Source of the DNA: an uncultured Porphyromonadaceae bacterium | GTDB lineage: Bacteria > Bacteroidota > Bacteroidia > Bacteroidales > Muribaculaceae | Length of the DNA: 7,202 nucleotides | Assembly: GCA_900541555.1 (NCBI GenBank) | Contig: UQKE01000067.1 | Span: 1 to 7,202 of the forward strand | Direction of reading: 5' to 3' | Shown: positions 1 to 6,483 of the stretch, one piece after another | How the letters are laid out: the number at the start of each line of letters is the position of its first letter | Position numbering within the stretch: the stretch's first letter is position 1 | The notes under the pieces: model-generated | What the model saw: the letters and a program-made list of their open reading frames with translations, nothing else | What the model was told of the DNA's origin: nothing | Databases searched by the model: none | Position numbers and translations under genes: made by a program

Positions 1-136
1 TTGAGCGCAAAACAATCAAACTTGTTTGAAATTGTTTTGCCGAAACGCATCCTATCTTATTCAAAGATACCGAAAGACGAGCGCAAAACAATCAAACTTG
101 TTTGAAATTGTTTTGCCGAAACACCGTTTATCTTAT
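1..136 (-). repeat. Two tandem 76-bp palindromic promoter-like repeat units
   Basis: Read on the minus strand, unit 1 runs from 136 to 61 and unit 2 from 60 to the window edge. Bases 3-46 and 79-122 are identical over 44 bp, exactly 76 bp apart, and TATCTTAT recurs at 53-60 and 129-136. Each unit begins ATAAGATA, then has CGGCAAAA, a hairpin (83-116 and 7-40) and GCGCTC. Unit 1 ends in TATCTTTG (69-62); the equivalent end of unit 2 lies beyond the window. The hairpin has a 10-bp outer stem (GCAAAACAAT with ATTGTTTTGC), a two-base bulge, a 5-bp inner stem (CAAAC with GTTTG) and a two-base tip. The left edge of unit 1 overlaps the last codons and stop of the glycerate kinase gene. The same flanks recur at 4165 and 7148. 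That it serves a minus-strand gene off the left edge is inference. Confidence 0.85.
62..69 (-). promoter_or_regulatory. Putative -7 box TATCTTTG inside the repeat array
   Basis: The minus strand reads TATCTTTG, matching the Bacteroidetes -7 consensus TAnnTTTG. Nineteen bases upstream lies ATTG, in the 3' arm of the repeat hairpin, which could act as a weak -33 element. A transcript from here would begin close to the start of repeat unit 2 and run leftward out of the window. The box is seen directly; promoter activity is inferred. Confidence 0.45.
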
Positions 137-1264
137 CCGATGCCGGAGAATGCGGAAGATTTGTTGCGACGCATTTTTAAGATTGGCATAGGCAACATCA
201 GGAGCAATCGCTTCGGCAAGCGTGATTGGCCCTTCTACAATTGGTATCACAGCGAGAAACTCGTGCCGGTTGAGCAAGTCGCGATCTTCCACGCGACCGG
301 CAAATGCGATGACGGGAATCCCTTTTTTCGTACTTTCGAGGCATACGCCATAGGGAGCTTTCCCCAACAGTGTCGTGCGATCCATGGCACCTTCGCCCGT
401 GACGACTAAATCGGCATCGGTTAAATGTTCGGCGAATCGTATGGTTTCCAATAGCATGGAAATACCGCATGATAGTTTCGCGTCGAGCAAAGCCCACAAC
501 GCTCCGCCGATTCCGCCTGCTGCGCCCGAATATTGTCGACGTTGCATGTCTTTTCCGGTTGTGTTTCTGACGACTTCGGCAAACTTGCGCATTCCATTGT
601 CGAGCAATTCGACGGTTGCGCTGTCTGCACCTTTTTGCGGTGCAAAAAGAGTTGCTGCGCCGTTTTTGCCGTAAAAGGCAGCGTCGACGTCGCATAGAAG
701 ATTGAAAGTACAGTCTGCCAATTCGGGGATAACGCCGGTGGCATCTATCGTTTCGATTTCGATCAGATTTTTTCCGCAAGGGCGGATTTCTTTGCCTTGC
801 GTGTTTAGAAATCTGAAACCGAGCGCGGAAAGCAATCCTGTTGCAGCGTCGTTTGTGGCGCTTCCGCCAACTCCTATTAGAAAATTTCGGTATCCTTTTT
901 CTATTGCTTTTTTGATGAGCAGGCCTGTGCCTTTGGATGAATTTTCCAATGGATTGAATTCTTCGGGGCGCAGCAATGCGATGCCTGAGGCAGTGGCGAT
1001 GTCGAGTGTCGCCGTGCAGCAATCGAGTGCGCCGAAATTCGCTGTGATTGGCCGTCCGATTGGATCTGTCGTGCTTGCCGTAATCCACGAGCCTCTGCGC
1101 GACGCAACGATTGCTTCTGCCGTCCCGTCGCCGCCGTCGGCAACCGGCAGTGTCACAATGTCGCATTCCGGTATTGCTTGGCGAATGCCTTCCGCGATGG
1201 CGTCGGCCGCCTTCAAGGAGGATAGCGATCCTTTGAATTTATCAGAAGCAATGACTACCTTCAT
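128..1264 (-). CDS. glxK: Glycerate kinase, type II (glycerate 2-kinase family)
   Basis: This 378-residue cytoplasmic protein belongs to the GlxK/GarK family (Pfam Gly_kinase), whose members phosphorylate D-glycerate with ATP, giving 2-phosphoglycerate for lower glycolysis. The family signatures appear in order: MKVVIASDKFKGSLSS at the N terminus, ADGGDGT at 42-48, GVGGSATND at 131-139, CDVD at 191-194, YGKNGAA from 198, GAAGGIGGAL at 247-256 and TGEGAMDRTTLLGK from 289. The ATG at 1264 was chosen because MKVVIASDKF is the usual family start; the longer frame begins inside the terminator at 1318-1357. A good promoter lies only four bases upstream of this ATG, so the mRNA may be nearly leaderless. 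The gene ends inside the repeat at 1-136, whose ATAAGATAA supplies the final Ile, Arg and stop. Some motif positions differ from the forms I know best (NDAATG, DRTTL), but I see no clearly missing catalytic residue. The exact product isomer is inferred from the family. Confidence 0.93.
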   Translation of the reverse strand: MKVVIASDKFKGSLSSLKAADAIAEGIRQAIPECDIVTLPVADGGDGTAEAIVASRRGSWITASTTDPIGRPITANFGALDCCTATLDIATASGIALLRPEEFNPLENSSKGTGLLIKKAIEKGYRNFLIGVGGSATNDAATGLLSALGFRFLNTQGKEIRPCGKNLIEIETIDATGVIPELADCTFNLLCDVDAAFYGKNGAATLFAPQKGADSATVELLDNGMRKFAEVVRNTTGKDMQRRQYSGAAGGIGGALWALLDAKLSCGISMLLETIRFAEHLTDADLVVTGEGAMDRTTLLGKAPYGVCLESTKKGIPVIAFAGRVEDRDLLNRHEFLAVIPIVEGPITLAEAIAPDVAYANLKNASQQIFRILRHRIR

Positions 1265-1268
1265 AAGG

Positions 1269-1299
1269 CAAAGATACGATATGTGGCGCGTAAAACAAA
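1269..1299 (-). promoter_or_regulatory. Promoter of the glycerate kinase gene
   Basis: On the minus strand TTTG (1299-1296) is followed after exactly 19 bases by TATCTTTG (1276-1269). This fits the Bacteroidetes primary sigma pattern TTTG-N19-21-TAnnTTTG. Only four bases separate the -7 box from the ATG at 1264, so transcription should start at or very near the start codon. The TTTG sits beside the 3' arm of a short hairpin (AAAAC at 1307-1303 on the minus strand with GTTTT at 1296-1292). That arm is 15 bases from TATCTTTG, the same spacing as in the repeat units elsewhere in the window. Confidence 0.65.
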
Positions 1300-1317
1300 C
1301 GAGTTTTGCCAAAACAT

Positions 1318-1357
1318 AAAAAATGCCCTTTGAGTTAGTTTCAAAGAGCATTTTTTT
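1318..1357. terminator. Rho-independent terminator, potentially bidirectional, after clpB
   Basis: AAAAAATGC at 1318-1326 pairs with GCATTTTTT at 1348-1356, and CTTTGA (1328-1333) with TCAAAG (1341-1346). One C/A mismatch (1327/1347) interrupts the stem, and the loop is seven bases. The A-run on one side and T-run on the other give a U tract in either direction. It lies 18 bases after the clpB stop and so probably ends the clpB transcript, separating it from the glycerate kinase gene, which has its own promoter. Confidence 0.8.
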
Positions 1358-1374
1358 ATTACAGGCAAACTATG

Positions 1375-3972
1375 TCAGATGTTGCGGAAAACAAATTGTG
1401 ATCCCTCGGTATCGATCATAATTGTTTTTTCTTTTGTCACGTTTCCGGCCAAAATGTCTTTCGACAAGCGATTGAGAATTTCCCGTTGGATTACACGTTT
1501 CACAGGACGTGCTCCAAATTCCGGATCATAGCCTTCATTGGCCAGAAGATCGAGCGCATTGTCGGAGATTTCGAGGCGAATCTCGTTTTTCGCCAACATT
1601 CGCCGTGCATTGTCGATTTGCAATGACACGATTTGCTTGATTTCGTTTTTGTTCAATGGCGTGAACATGATGATTTCATCGATACGGTTCAAGAATTCAG
1701 GGCGCACGTTTGATTTGAGCATTTCGAGCACTGCATTTTTGGTTTGTTCGATTACTTCATTTTTGTTCGTGTCGGTCATTTTCGAGAAGTTTTCCCGAAT
1801 AAGTTGCGACCCCATGTTGGACGTCATGATGATAATCGTGTTCTTGAAATTGACGGTACGGCCTTTGTTGTCTGTCAAACGCCCGTCGTCGAGCACTTGA
1901 AGCAAGATGTTGAACACATCGGGATGTGCCTTTTCAATTTCGTCGAACAAAACGACTGAATACGGTTTTCTGCGCACTGCTTCTGTCAATTGACCGCCTT
2001 CTTCGTAGCCGACGTATCCGGGAGGAGGACCGATGAGTCGCGACACGGAGAATTTCTCTTGATATTCGCTCATGTCGATGCGGGTCATCATATTTTCGTC
2101 GTTGAACAAATAGTCGGCAAGTGCTTTGGCCAATTCGGTTTTTCCGACACCCGTAGTGCCTAAGAAAATGAAAGAGCCGATAGGGCGGTTGGGGTCGTTA
2201 AGGCCCGCACGACTTCTGCGCACGGCATCGGCGATGGCCGAAATGGCTTCATCTTGCCCGATCACCCTTTTGTGCAATTCTTCTTCGAGATGCAACAACT
2301 TTTCTCTTTCGCCGGTCATCATTTTCGATACGGGAATGCCTGTCCAGCGCGACACGATGTCGGCAATGTCTTCGGCATCGACTTCCTCCTTGATTAAGGA
2401 TTTGTCGCCTTGCATGTCGTGGAGCTGTGCTTGAAAATTTTTATTCTCGTCTTCTTTGTTTTTGATTCGGGAATAACGAATTTCAGCCACTTTTGCATAG
2501 TCGCCGTCGCGTTCGGCGCGGTCAGCCTCGAATTTCAGTTGCTCAATGTCGATTTTGTTTTGTTGTATTTTGTTGATCAACTCTTTTTCAGCTTTCCATT
2601 TTGCCATGTAGCTCTTTTCTTCTTCGCGGAGTTCGGACAAGTCTTTTTCGATGTCTTTGACTTTTTCGGATTCTCCTTCTTCACGCCGGATTGCTTCTCG
2701 CTCGATTTCCAATTGCGATATTTTTCGTATAATTTCGTCGAGCGCTTGTGGCACAGAGTCGATTTCTATCCGCAATTTCGATGCAGCTTCGTCGATTAAG
2801 TCGATGGCTTTGTCGGGGAGGAAACGGTCTGTGATGTAGCGTTCCGATAATTGAACGGCAGCAATAATAGCTTCGTCGAGAATACGCACTTTGTGGTGGT
2901 TTTCGTAGCGTTCCTTTAGCCCGCGAAGGATGGCTATGCTGCTCATTTCGTCCGGCTCGTCGACCATGACAACTTGGAAACGGCGTTCCAAAGCCTTGTC
3001 TTTTTCAAAATACTTTTGATATTCGTCGAGCGTCGTGGCACCGATGCTTCGCAAATCGCCCCGAGCCAATGCCGGCTTCAAAATGTTGGCTGCATCCATG
3101 GCGCCTTCGCTTTTGCCGGCACCAACCAGCGTATGGATTTCATCGATAAACAAGATGATTTCTCCATTGCTTTGCGTCACTTCGTTGACAACCGATTTCA
3201 AACGTTCTTCAAATTCTCCCTTATATTTTGCTCCGGCTATGAGCGCTCCCATGTCGAGCGAATACAATTGTTTGGTTTTCAAGTTTTCAGGCACGTCGCC
3301 ACGCACGATTCGCTGTGCTAATCCTTCGGCAATGGCTGTTTTACCCGTACCCGGCTCGCCTACCAATATAGGATTGTTTTTCGTTCGCCGGCTTAGAATT
3401 TGCAATACGCGGCGTATTTCATCGTCACGCCCAATGACAGGGTCCAGCTTCCCGCTTCTCGCCCGTTCGTTGAGGTTGATGGCGTATTTGCTCAATGCGT
3501 TGTAGGTGTCTTCTGCGCTTTGGTTTGTGGCTTTGTTGCCTTTGCGCAGTTCTTTGACGGCTGCATCCAATTCCTGCTCGGTCATCCCCGCATCTTTCAA
3601 TATGACGGATGCCGGATTGTTGGTTTTGAAAATGGCCATCAAAAGGGCTTCCAAAGTGACATATTCGTCGCCTAATTTTTTGGAGCAATCAATGGATTTT
3701 AGCAACACATCGTTGGCGTCGCGCGAAAGATACTGCTCGTCGCCTCCGCTTATTTTAGGGAGCGAATTGATCGCTTTGTCGATTTGCATTTCGATTAGCG
3801 AGTGGTTGATGCCCAATTTTTGGAAAATGAATTTTACAACCGATTCGCCTTTCGATATCACAGCTTGAAGCAGATGCACCGGCTCAATGGCCTGATTGCC
3901 GTTCTGCTTTGCAATTCGGACTGCTTCTTGGACAGCCTCTTGCGATTTAATGGTAAAATTGTCGAAATTCAT
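1375..3972 (-). CDS. clpB: ATP-dependent chaperone (disaggregase) ClpB
   Basis: This 865-residue Hsp100 AAA+ protein has the normal length of ClpB. As a hexamer, members of this family pull polypeptides out of aggregates through a central pore, together with DnaK/DnaJ/GrpE, in the cytoplasm. The order is: N-terminal Clp repeat domain (1 to about 145); first ATPase domain with Walker A GEPGTGKT (205-212), pore-loop Y250 in KYKGEF, Walker B ILFIDE (273-278) and arginines 330-331; the charged coiled-coil middle domain (about 405-530) specific to ClpB; second ATPase domain with Walker A GTTGVGKT (605-612), pore loop GYVGYEEGG (652-660), Walker B VVLFDE (673-678), NRIDE at 762-766 and sensor-2 GARP (820-823). 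No ClpP-binding IGF-type loop is evident, consistent with a chaperone. The ATG at 3972 was chosen because MNFDNFTIKSQEAV matches family starts; an in-frame 26-residue extension to 4050 lies in AT-rich spacer and looks untranslated. The gene stands alone and is followed by a terminator. Confidence 0.98.
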   Translation of the reverse strand: MNFDNFTIKSQEAVQEAVRIAKQNGNQAIEPVHLLQAVISKGESVVKFIFQKLGINHSLIEMQIDKAINSLPKISGGDEQYLSRDANDVLLKSIDCSKKLGDEYVTLEALLMAIFKTNNPASVILKDAGMTEQELDAAVKELRKGNKATNQSAEDTYNALSKYAINLNERARSGKLDPVIGRDDEIRRVLQILSRRTKNNPILVGEPGTGKTAIAEGLAQRIVRGDVPENLKTKQLYSLDMGALIAGAKYKGEFEERLKSVVNEVTQSNGEIILFIDEIHTLVGAGKSEGAMDAANILKPALARGDLRSIGATTLDEYQKYFEKDKALERRFQVVMVDEPDEMSSIAILRGLKERYENHHKVRILDEAIIAAVQLSERYITDRFLPDKAIDLIDEAASKLRIEIDSVPQALDEIIRKISQLEIEREAIRREEGESEKVKDIEKDLSELREEEKSYMAKWKAEKELINKIQQNKIDIEQLKFEADRAERDGDYAKVAEIRYSRIKNKEDENKNFQAQLHDMQGDKSLIKEEVDAEDIADIVSRWTGIPVSKMMTGEREKLLHLEEELHKRVIGQDEAISAIADAVRRSRAGLNDPNRPIGSFIFLGTTGVGKTELAKALADYLFNDENMMTRIDMSEYQEKFSVSRLIGPPPGYVGYEEGGQLTEAVRRKPYSVVLFDEIEKAHPDVFNILLQVLDDGRLTDNKGRTVNFKNTIIIMTSNMGSQLIRENFSKMTDTNKNEVIEQTKNAVLEMLKSNVRPEFLNRIDEIIMFTPLNKNEIKQIVSLQIDNARRMLAKNEIRLEISDNALDLLANEGYDPEFGARPVKRVIQREILNRLSKDILAGNVTKEKTIMIDTEGSQFVFRNI

Positions 3973-4136
3973 ATATTTATTGTTTTTATTTTCTATTGTT
4001 ACTGCTTGTAAATATGCAAGAAATGTGCCATGTTGTTTGTGTTGTGACATTTTTGCCTGTTGGCTTGTGCAGGATGTTATTATGTCGCGTTAGTGCCGTT
4101 TTGGCATATTACATGAGTGTTGTTTATGTTTGTCGC
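3973..4136. other. Upstream region of clpB in the divergent spacer
   Basis: This AT-rich stretch should contain the clpB promoter on the minus strand. I find no TAnnTTTG box on that strand and no CIRCE element (TTAGCACTC-N9-GAGTGCTAA), so the heat-shock control of clpB is not visible here. Two small dyads are present: CTTGTA-AATA-TGCAAG at 4005-4020 with one mismatched pair, and TGCC-GTTTT-GGCA near 4095-4107. Neither is strong enough to call an operator. No gene is supported in this stretch. Confidence 0.4.
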
Positions 4137-4155
4137 TTCTGCGCTCGGCTTGCGG

Positions 4156-4163
4156 TATCTTTG
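4156..4163 (+). promoter_or_regulatory. Upstream -7-like box TATCTTTG (possible second tgt promoter)
   Basis: TATCTTTG matches TAnnTTTG. A TTTG lies at 4129-4132, but the 23-base spacer is longer than the usual 19-21. If active, the transcript would begin near 4170 and carry the whole repeat hairpin in its leader ahead of tgt. Activity is inferred only. Confidence 0.3.
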
Positions 4164-4209
4164 GATAAGATAAGCTGCGCCTTGGCAAAGGAAAAATGAA
4201 TGAATTCTT

Positions 4210-4240
4210 TTTCCTCTGCGCTCGGCTTGCATTATCTTTG
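4210..4240 (+). promoter_or_regulatory. Probable promoter of the tgt operon
   Basis: TATCTTTG at 4233-4240, followed by C, matches the Bacteroidetes -7 consensus TAnnTTTG. Nineteen bases upstream is TTTC (4210-4213), one base off the -33 TTTG and located in the 3' arm of the repeat hairpin. Transcription should start about seven bases past the box, leaving a leader of roughly a dozen bases before the ATG at 4259 with no Shine-Dalgarno sequence. Confidence 0.6.
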
Positions 4241-4258
4241 CATCGGAAATATTGCGAT

Positions 4259-5389
4259 ATGGATTTTGAATTAATAAAGGAAGATGCTAATTGCAATGCA
4301 CGCGCGGGATTGATTACGACCGATCATGGGACAATCGAAACTCCGATATTCATGCCGGTGGGAACGGTGGGGTCGGTCAAAGCTGTGCATTTTCGGGAAT
4401 TGGAATTTGACATCAAGGCACAGATAATATTGGGCAATACCTATCATCTCTATTTGCGCCCCGGAATCGATATCCTTGAAAAGGCCGGCGGATTGCATCG
4501 TTTCAACGGATGGTCGAAGCCGATACTTACCGACAGCGGCGGTTTTCAAGTGTTTTCCTTGTCTTCCAATCGCAAATTGAAAGAAGAAGGGGCATATTTC
4601 CGTTCGCATATCGACGGTTCGAAACACTTGTTTACGCCGGAAGGCGTGGTCGACATCCAGCGGTCGATTGGCGCCGATATCATGATGGCCTTAGACGAAT
4701 GTCCGCCGGGCGACTCTGACTACCGTTATGCGCGAAAATCACTCGACTTGACGCTCCGTTGGTTGCGTCGGGGATGGGATCGCTATCGAGCGACGGAAGG
4801 AAAATACGGATACCGTCAAACGTTTTTCCCGATTGTGCAGGGTTGCGTTTATCCCGACTTGCGCAAGGAATCGGCAAAATTCGTAGCCGATCTTGGCGCC
4901 GATGGCAATGCGATAGGCGGCCTTGCCGTTGGCGAGCCGACGGAGAAAATGTATGAAATGATCGATGTGGTCAACGAGATACTTCCTAAGGACAAACCTC
5001 GCTATTTGATGGGAGTGGGGACTCCGGCAAATATATTGGAAGCAATCGAGCGGGGTGTCGACATGATGGATTGCGTGATGCCGACGCGAAACGGCCGGAA
5101 TGGAATGCTTTTCACGAAAAATGGCATTATGAACATGCGCAATAAAAAATGGGCGGACGATTTCAGCCCGATAGAAGCCGATGGGGCGTCGGAGGTCGAT
5201 CGCCTTTACAGCAAGGCTTATTTGCGCCATTTGTTTGTAAGCCAAGAAATATTGGCGATGCAAATAGCGTCGATTCATAATTTGGCGTTTTATTTATGGC
5301 TTGTCGGCGAGGCTCGCCGACATGTCTTGTCGGGCGATTTCAAGCAGTGGAAAGATGAAATGGTTGTGCGAGTAATGCAAAGATTGTGA
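4259..5389 (+). CDS. tgt: Queuine tRNA-ribosyltransferase (tRNA-guanine transglycosylase)
   Basis: This 376-residue cytoplasmic TIM-barrel enzyme, in bacteria, swaps guanine-34 for preQ1 in the anticodon of the Asn, Asp, His and Tyr tRNAs, a step in queuosine synthesis. Hallmarks are GTVGSVKAV (35-43), the TDSGGFQVFS motif with general-acid/base Asp92, DECPP (147-151), PIVQG with Gln195, GGLAVGEP (220-227) and DCVMPTRNGRNG with the probable nucleophile Asp271. The length is typical. The C-terminal zinc site is unusual: the CxCxxC cysteines normally found just after the FSPI motif are absent, residues 306-316 containing no Cys, while the His of IHNL (His340) remains. I believe related Bacteroidetes enzymes share this, but cannot check. 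The ATG at 4259 was chosen because MDFELI fits the family start and a promoter lies just upstream; an in-frame extension to 4196 would encode the repeat hairpin. The stop overlaps the start of the next gene by one base. Confidence 0.97.
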   Translation: MDFELIKEDANCNARAGLITTDHGTIETPIFMPVGTVGSVKAVHFRELEFDIKAQIILGNTYHLYLRPGIDILEKAGGLHRFNGWSKPILTDSGGFQVFSLSSNRKLKEEGAYFRSHIDGSKHLFTPEGVVDIQRSIGADIMMALDECPPGDSDYRYARKSLDLTLRWLRRGWDRYRATEGKYGYRQTFFPIVQGCVYPDLRKESAKFVADLGADGNAIGGLAVGEPTEKMYEMIDVVNEILPKDKPRYLMGVGTPANILEAIERGVDMMDCVMPTRNGRNGMLFTKNGIMNMRNKKWADDFSPIEADGASEVDRLYSKAYLRHLFVSQEILAMQIASIHNLAFYLWLVGEARRHVLSGDFKQWKDEMVVRVMQRL

Positions 5390-6483
5390 TGAAGCTGAAA
5401 CGGAGAGACATACGCATAAAAAGATTGGATGCCTATATCATAAAGAAATTTTTGGGCACTTATGTTTTTGCCATTGTCTTGATTTTGGCAATCATCGTAA
5501 TGTTCGACATCAACGAGAAGTTTGATAATTTTACGAAAGCGCCGCTTGGAGCCACGATATTCGATTATTATTTGAATTTCATCCCTTACATGGCGAATCA
5601 ATTCAGCCCGTTGTTCACGTTTATCGCTGTGATTTTTTTCACGTCGAAAATGGCCGACAACTCGGAGATTATCGCTATTTTGTCGAGCGGGGTGAGCTTC
5701 AAACGCTTGTTGGTTCCTTATATGGTATCGGCATTGGTTATTGCTTCCTTTACATTTGTGCTTGATGCTTATGTTATTCCGCCGGCAAATGTGAAACGCA
5801 TTGATTATCAAAACAAATATGTGAGAAATAAAGCCATCGATTATGGAGTGAACATCCAATTGCAGGTGGCCCCGGGGGAATTTGCCTATATGGCGCGATT
5901 CGACAATCGCATGAAATCGGCCTACAATTTTTCTTTGGAATCGTTTGAGGATAAAAAGCTGAAATCACGCTTGACGGCAACGACTGCTGTCTACGATACT
6001 TTGTATCGGTGGTCGGTCAGGAACTACATGATTCGCGATTTCAAAGGAATGAAGGAGGAGATACGTTCCGGCACTACGTTGGATACGATTATCCCGATAG
6101 AGCCTCGCGACTTTTTGATTTCGGAAAACGACCATGAAAAAATGACAACGCCGGAACTGAAAGCCTATATCGATCGCCAAAAGCTTCGAGGCGTTGCGAA
6201 TATCAAAAGTTTTGAAATCGAATATCAGCGGCGTTTTGCCATGGCCGGAGCTGCATTTATTCTTACGTTGATTGGCATGTCGCTTTCTTCGCGAAAGGTG
6301 AAAAGCGGCATGGGCATCAATATAGGCATCGGGTTGGTGTTGAGTTTTTCGTATATCCTTTTCTCAACGGTGACTTCCACTTTTGCCGTGTCGGGCTATA
6401 CTTCGCCTTTTGTGGCAATGTGGATTCCCAATTTCATCTATCTGATAATAGGGCTTGTGCTTTATAAGAAAGCTTCCATTTGA
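5389..6483 (+). CDS. LptF/LptG (YjgP/YjgQ) family permease
   Basis: This 364-residue inner-membrane protein belongs to the YjgP/YjgQ family. In the Lpt system such permeases pair with the LptB ATPase to extract lipopolysaccharide from the inner membrane and pass it to the periplasmic bridge. The topology fits: a basic N terminus, three membrane segments (about 23-41, 60-85 and 106-126), a long soluble section (about 130-275) that would be the periplasmic beta-jellyroll, then three more segments (about 282-299, 309-332 and 340-359). NSEIIAILSSGVS at 91-103 is a characteristic cytoplasmic coupling motif of the family. The ATG at 5389 forms a TGATG junction with the tgt stop, suggesting translational coupling; a GTG one codon earlier is the alternative start. 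Whether it corresponds to LptF or LptG cannot be decided from sequence alone, so no symbol is given. No lptB, lptA or lptC gene is visible here. Confidence 0.93.
   Translation: MKLKRRDIRIKRLDAYIIKKFLGTYVFAIVLILAIIVMFDINEKFDNFTKAPLGATIFDYYLNFIPYMANQFSPLFTFIAVIFFTSKMADNSEIIAILSSGVSFKRLLVPYMVSALVIASFTFVLDAYVIPPANVKRIDYQNKYVRNKAIDYGVNIQLQVAPGEFAYMARFDNRMKSAYNFSLESFEDKKLKSRLTATTAVYDTLYRWSVRNYMIRDFKGMKEEIRSGTTLDTIIPIEPRDFLISENDHEKMTTPELKAYIDRQKLRGVANIKSFEIEYQRRFAMAGAAFILTLIGMSLSSRKVKSGMGINIGIGLVLSFSYILFSTVTSTFAVSGYTSPFVAMWIPNFIYLIIGLVLYKKASI

Larger units (their letters stand above)
4137..4240 (+). repeat. One partial and one full copy of the palindromic promoter repeat upstream of tgt
   Basis: CTGCGCTCGGCTTGC at 4139-4153 recurs at 4216-4230, and TATCTTTG at 4156-4163 recurs at 4233-4240, both 77 bp apart. 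The first copy has only the right part of the unit; what precedes it (about 4080-4136) looks degenerate or unrelated. The full copy starts at 4165 with ATAAGATA. Its hairpin at 4185-4219 has an outer stem GCAAAGGAAAAA paired with TTTTTCCTCTGC (one A/C mismatch), a single bulged T and an inner GAAT/ATTC stem. The flanks match those of the repeat at 1-136 on the opposite strand, but the hairpin arms are a different sequence. The unit points toward tgt. Confidence 0.85.

Noticed and set aside
1..136. CRISPR array
   Set aside because: Only two units, strongly palindromic along their length, no unique spacers, and the same unit occurs singly elsewhere.
26..409. Plus-strand open frame of 127 residues at the left edge
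   Set aside because: It runs through the repeat array and lies antisense to the well-supported glycerate kinase gene; no family features.
421..1319. Long frames on either strand inside the glycerate kinase region
   Set aside because: Other-frame shadows of the gene with compositionally biased, family-less translations.
2126..3868. Plus-strand open frames opposite clpB
   Set aside because: Antisense shadows of a highly conserved gene; no independent coding evidence.
3973..4050. 26-residue N-terminal extension of ClpB
   Set aside because: AT-rich spacer with no family similarity; MNFDNFTIKS is the expected ClpB start.
4185..4219. Repeat hairpin as a rho-independent terminator
   Set aside because: The T-run is inside the 3' arm, not after the stem, the stem is AT-rich, and a promoter box follows directly.
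4196..4258. Longer Tgt start giving 21 extra residues
   Set aside because: The extension would encode the repeat hairpin and the promoter box, and Tgt proteins normally begin near the MDFELI segment.
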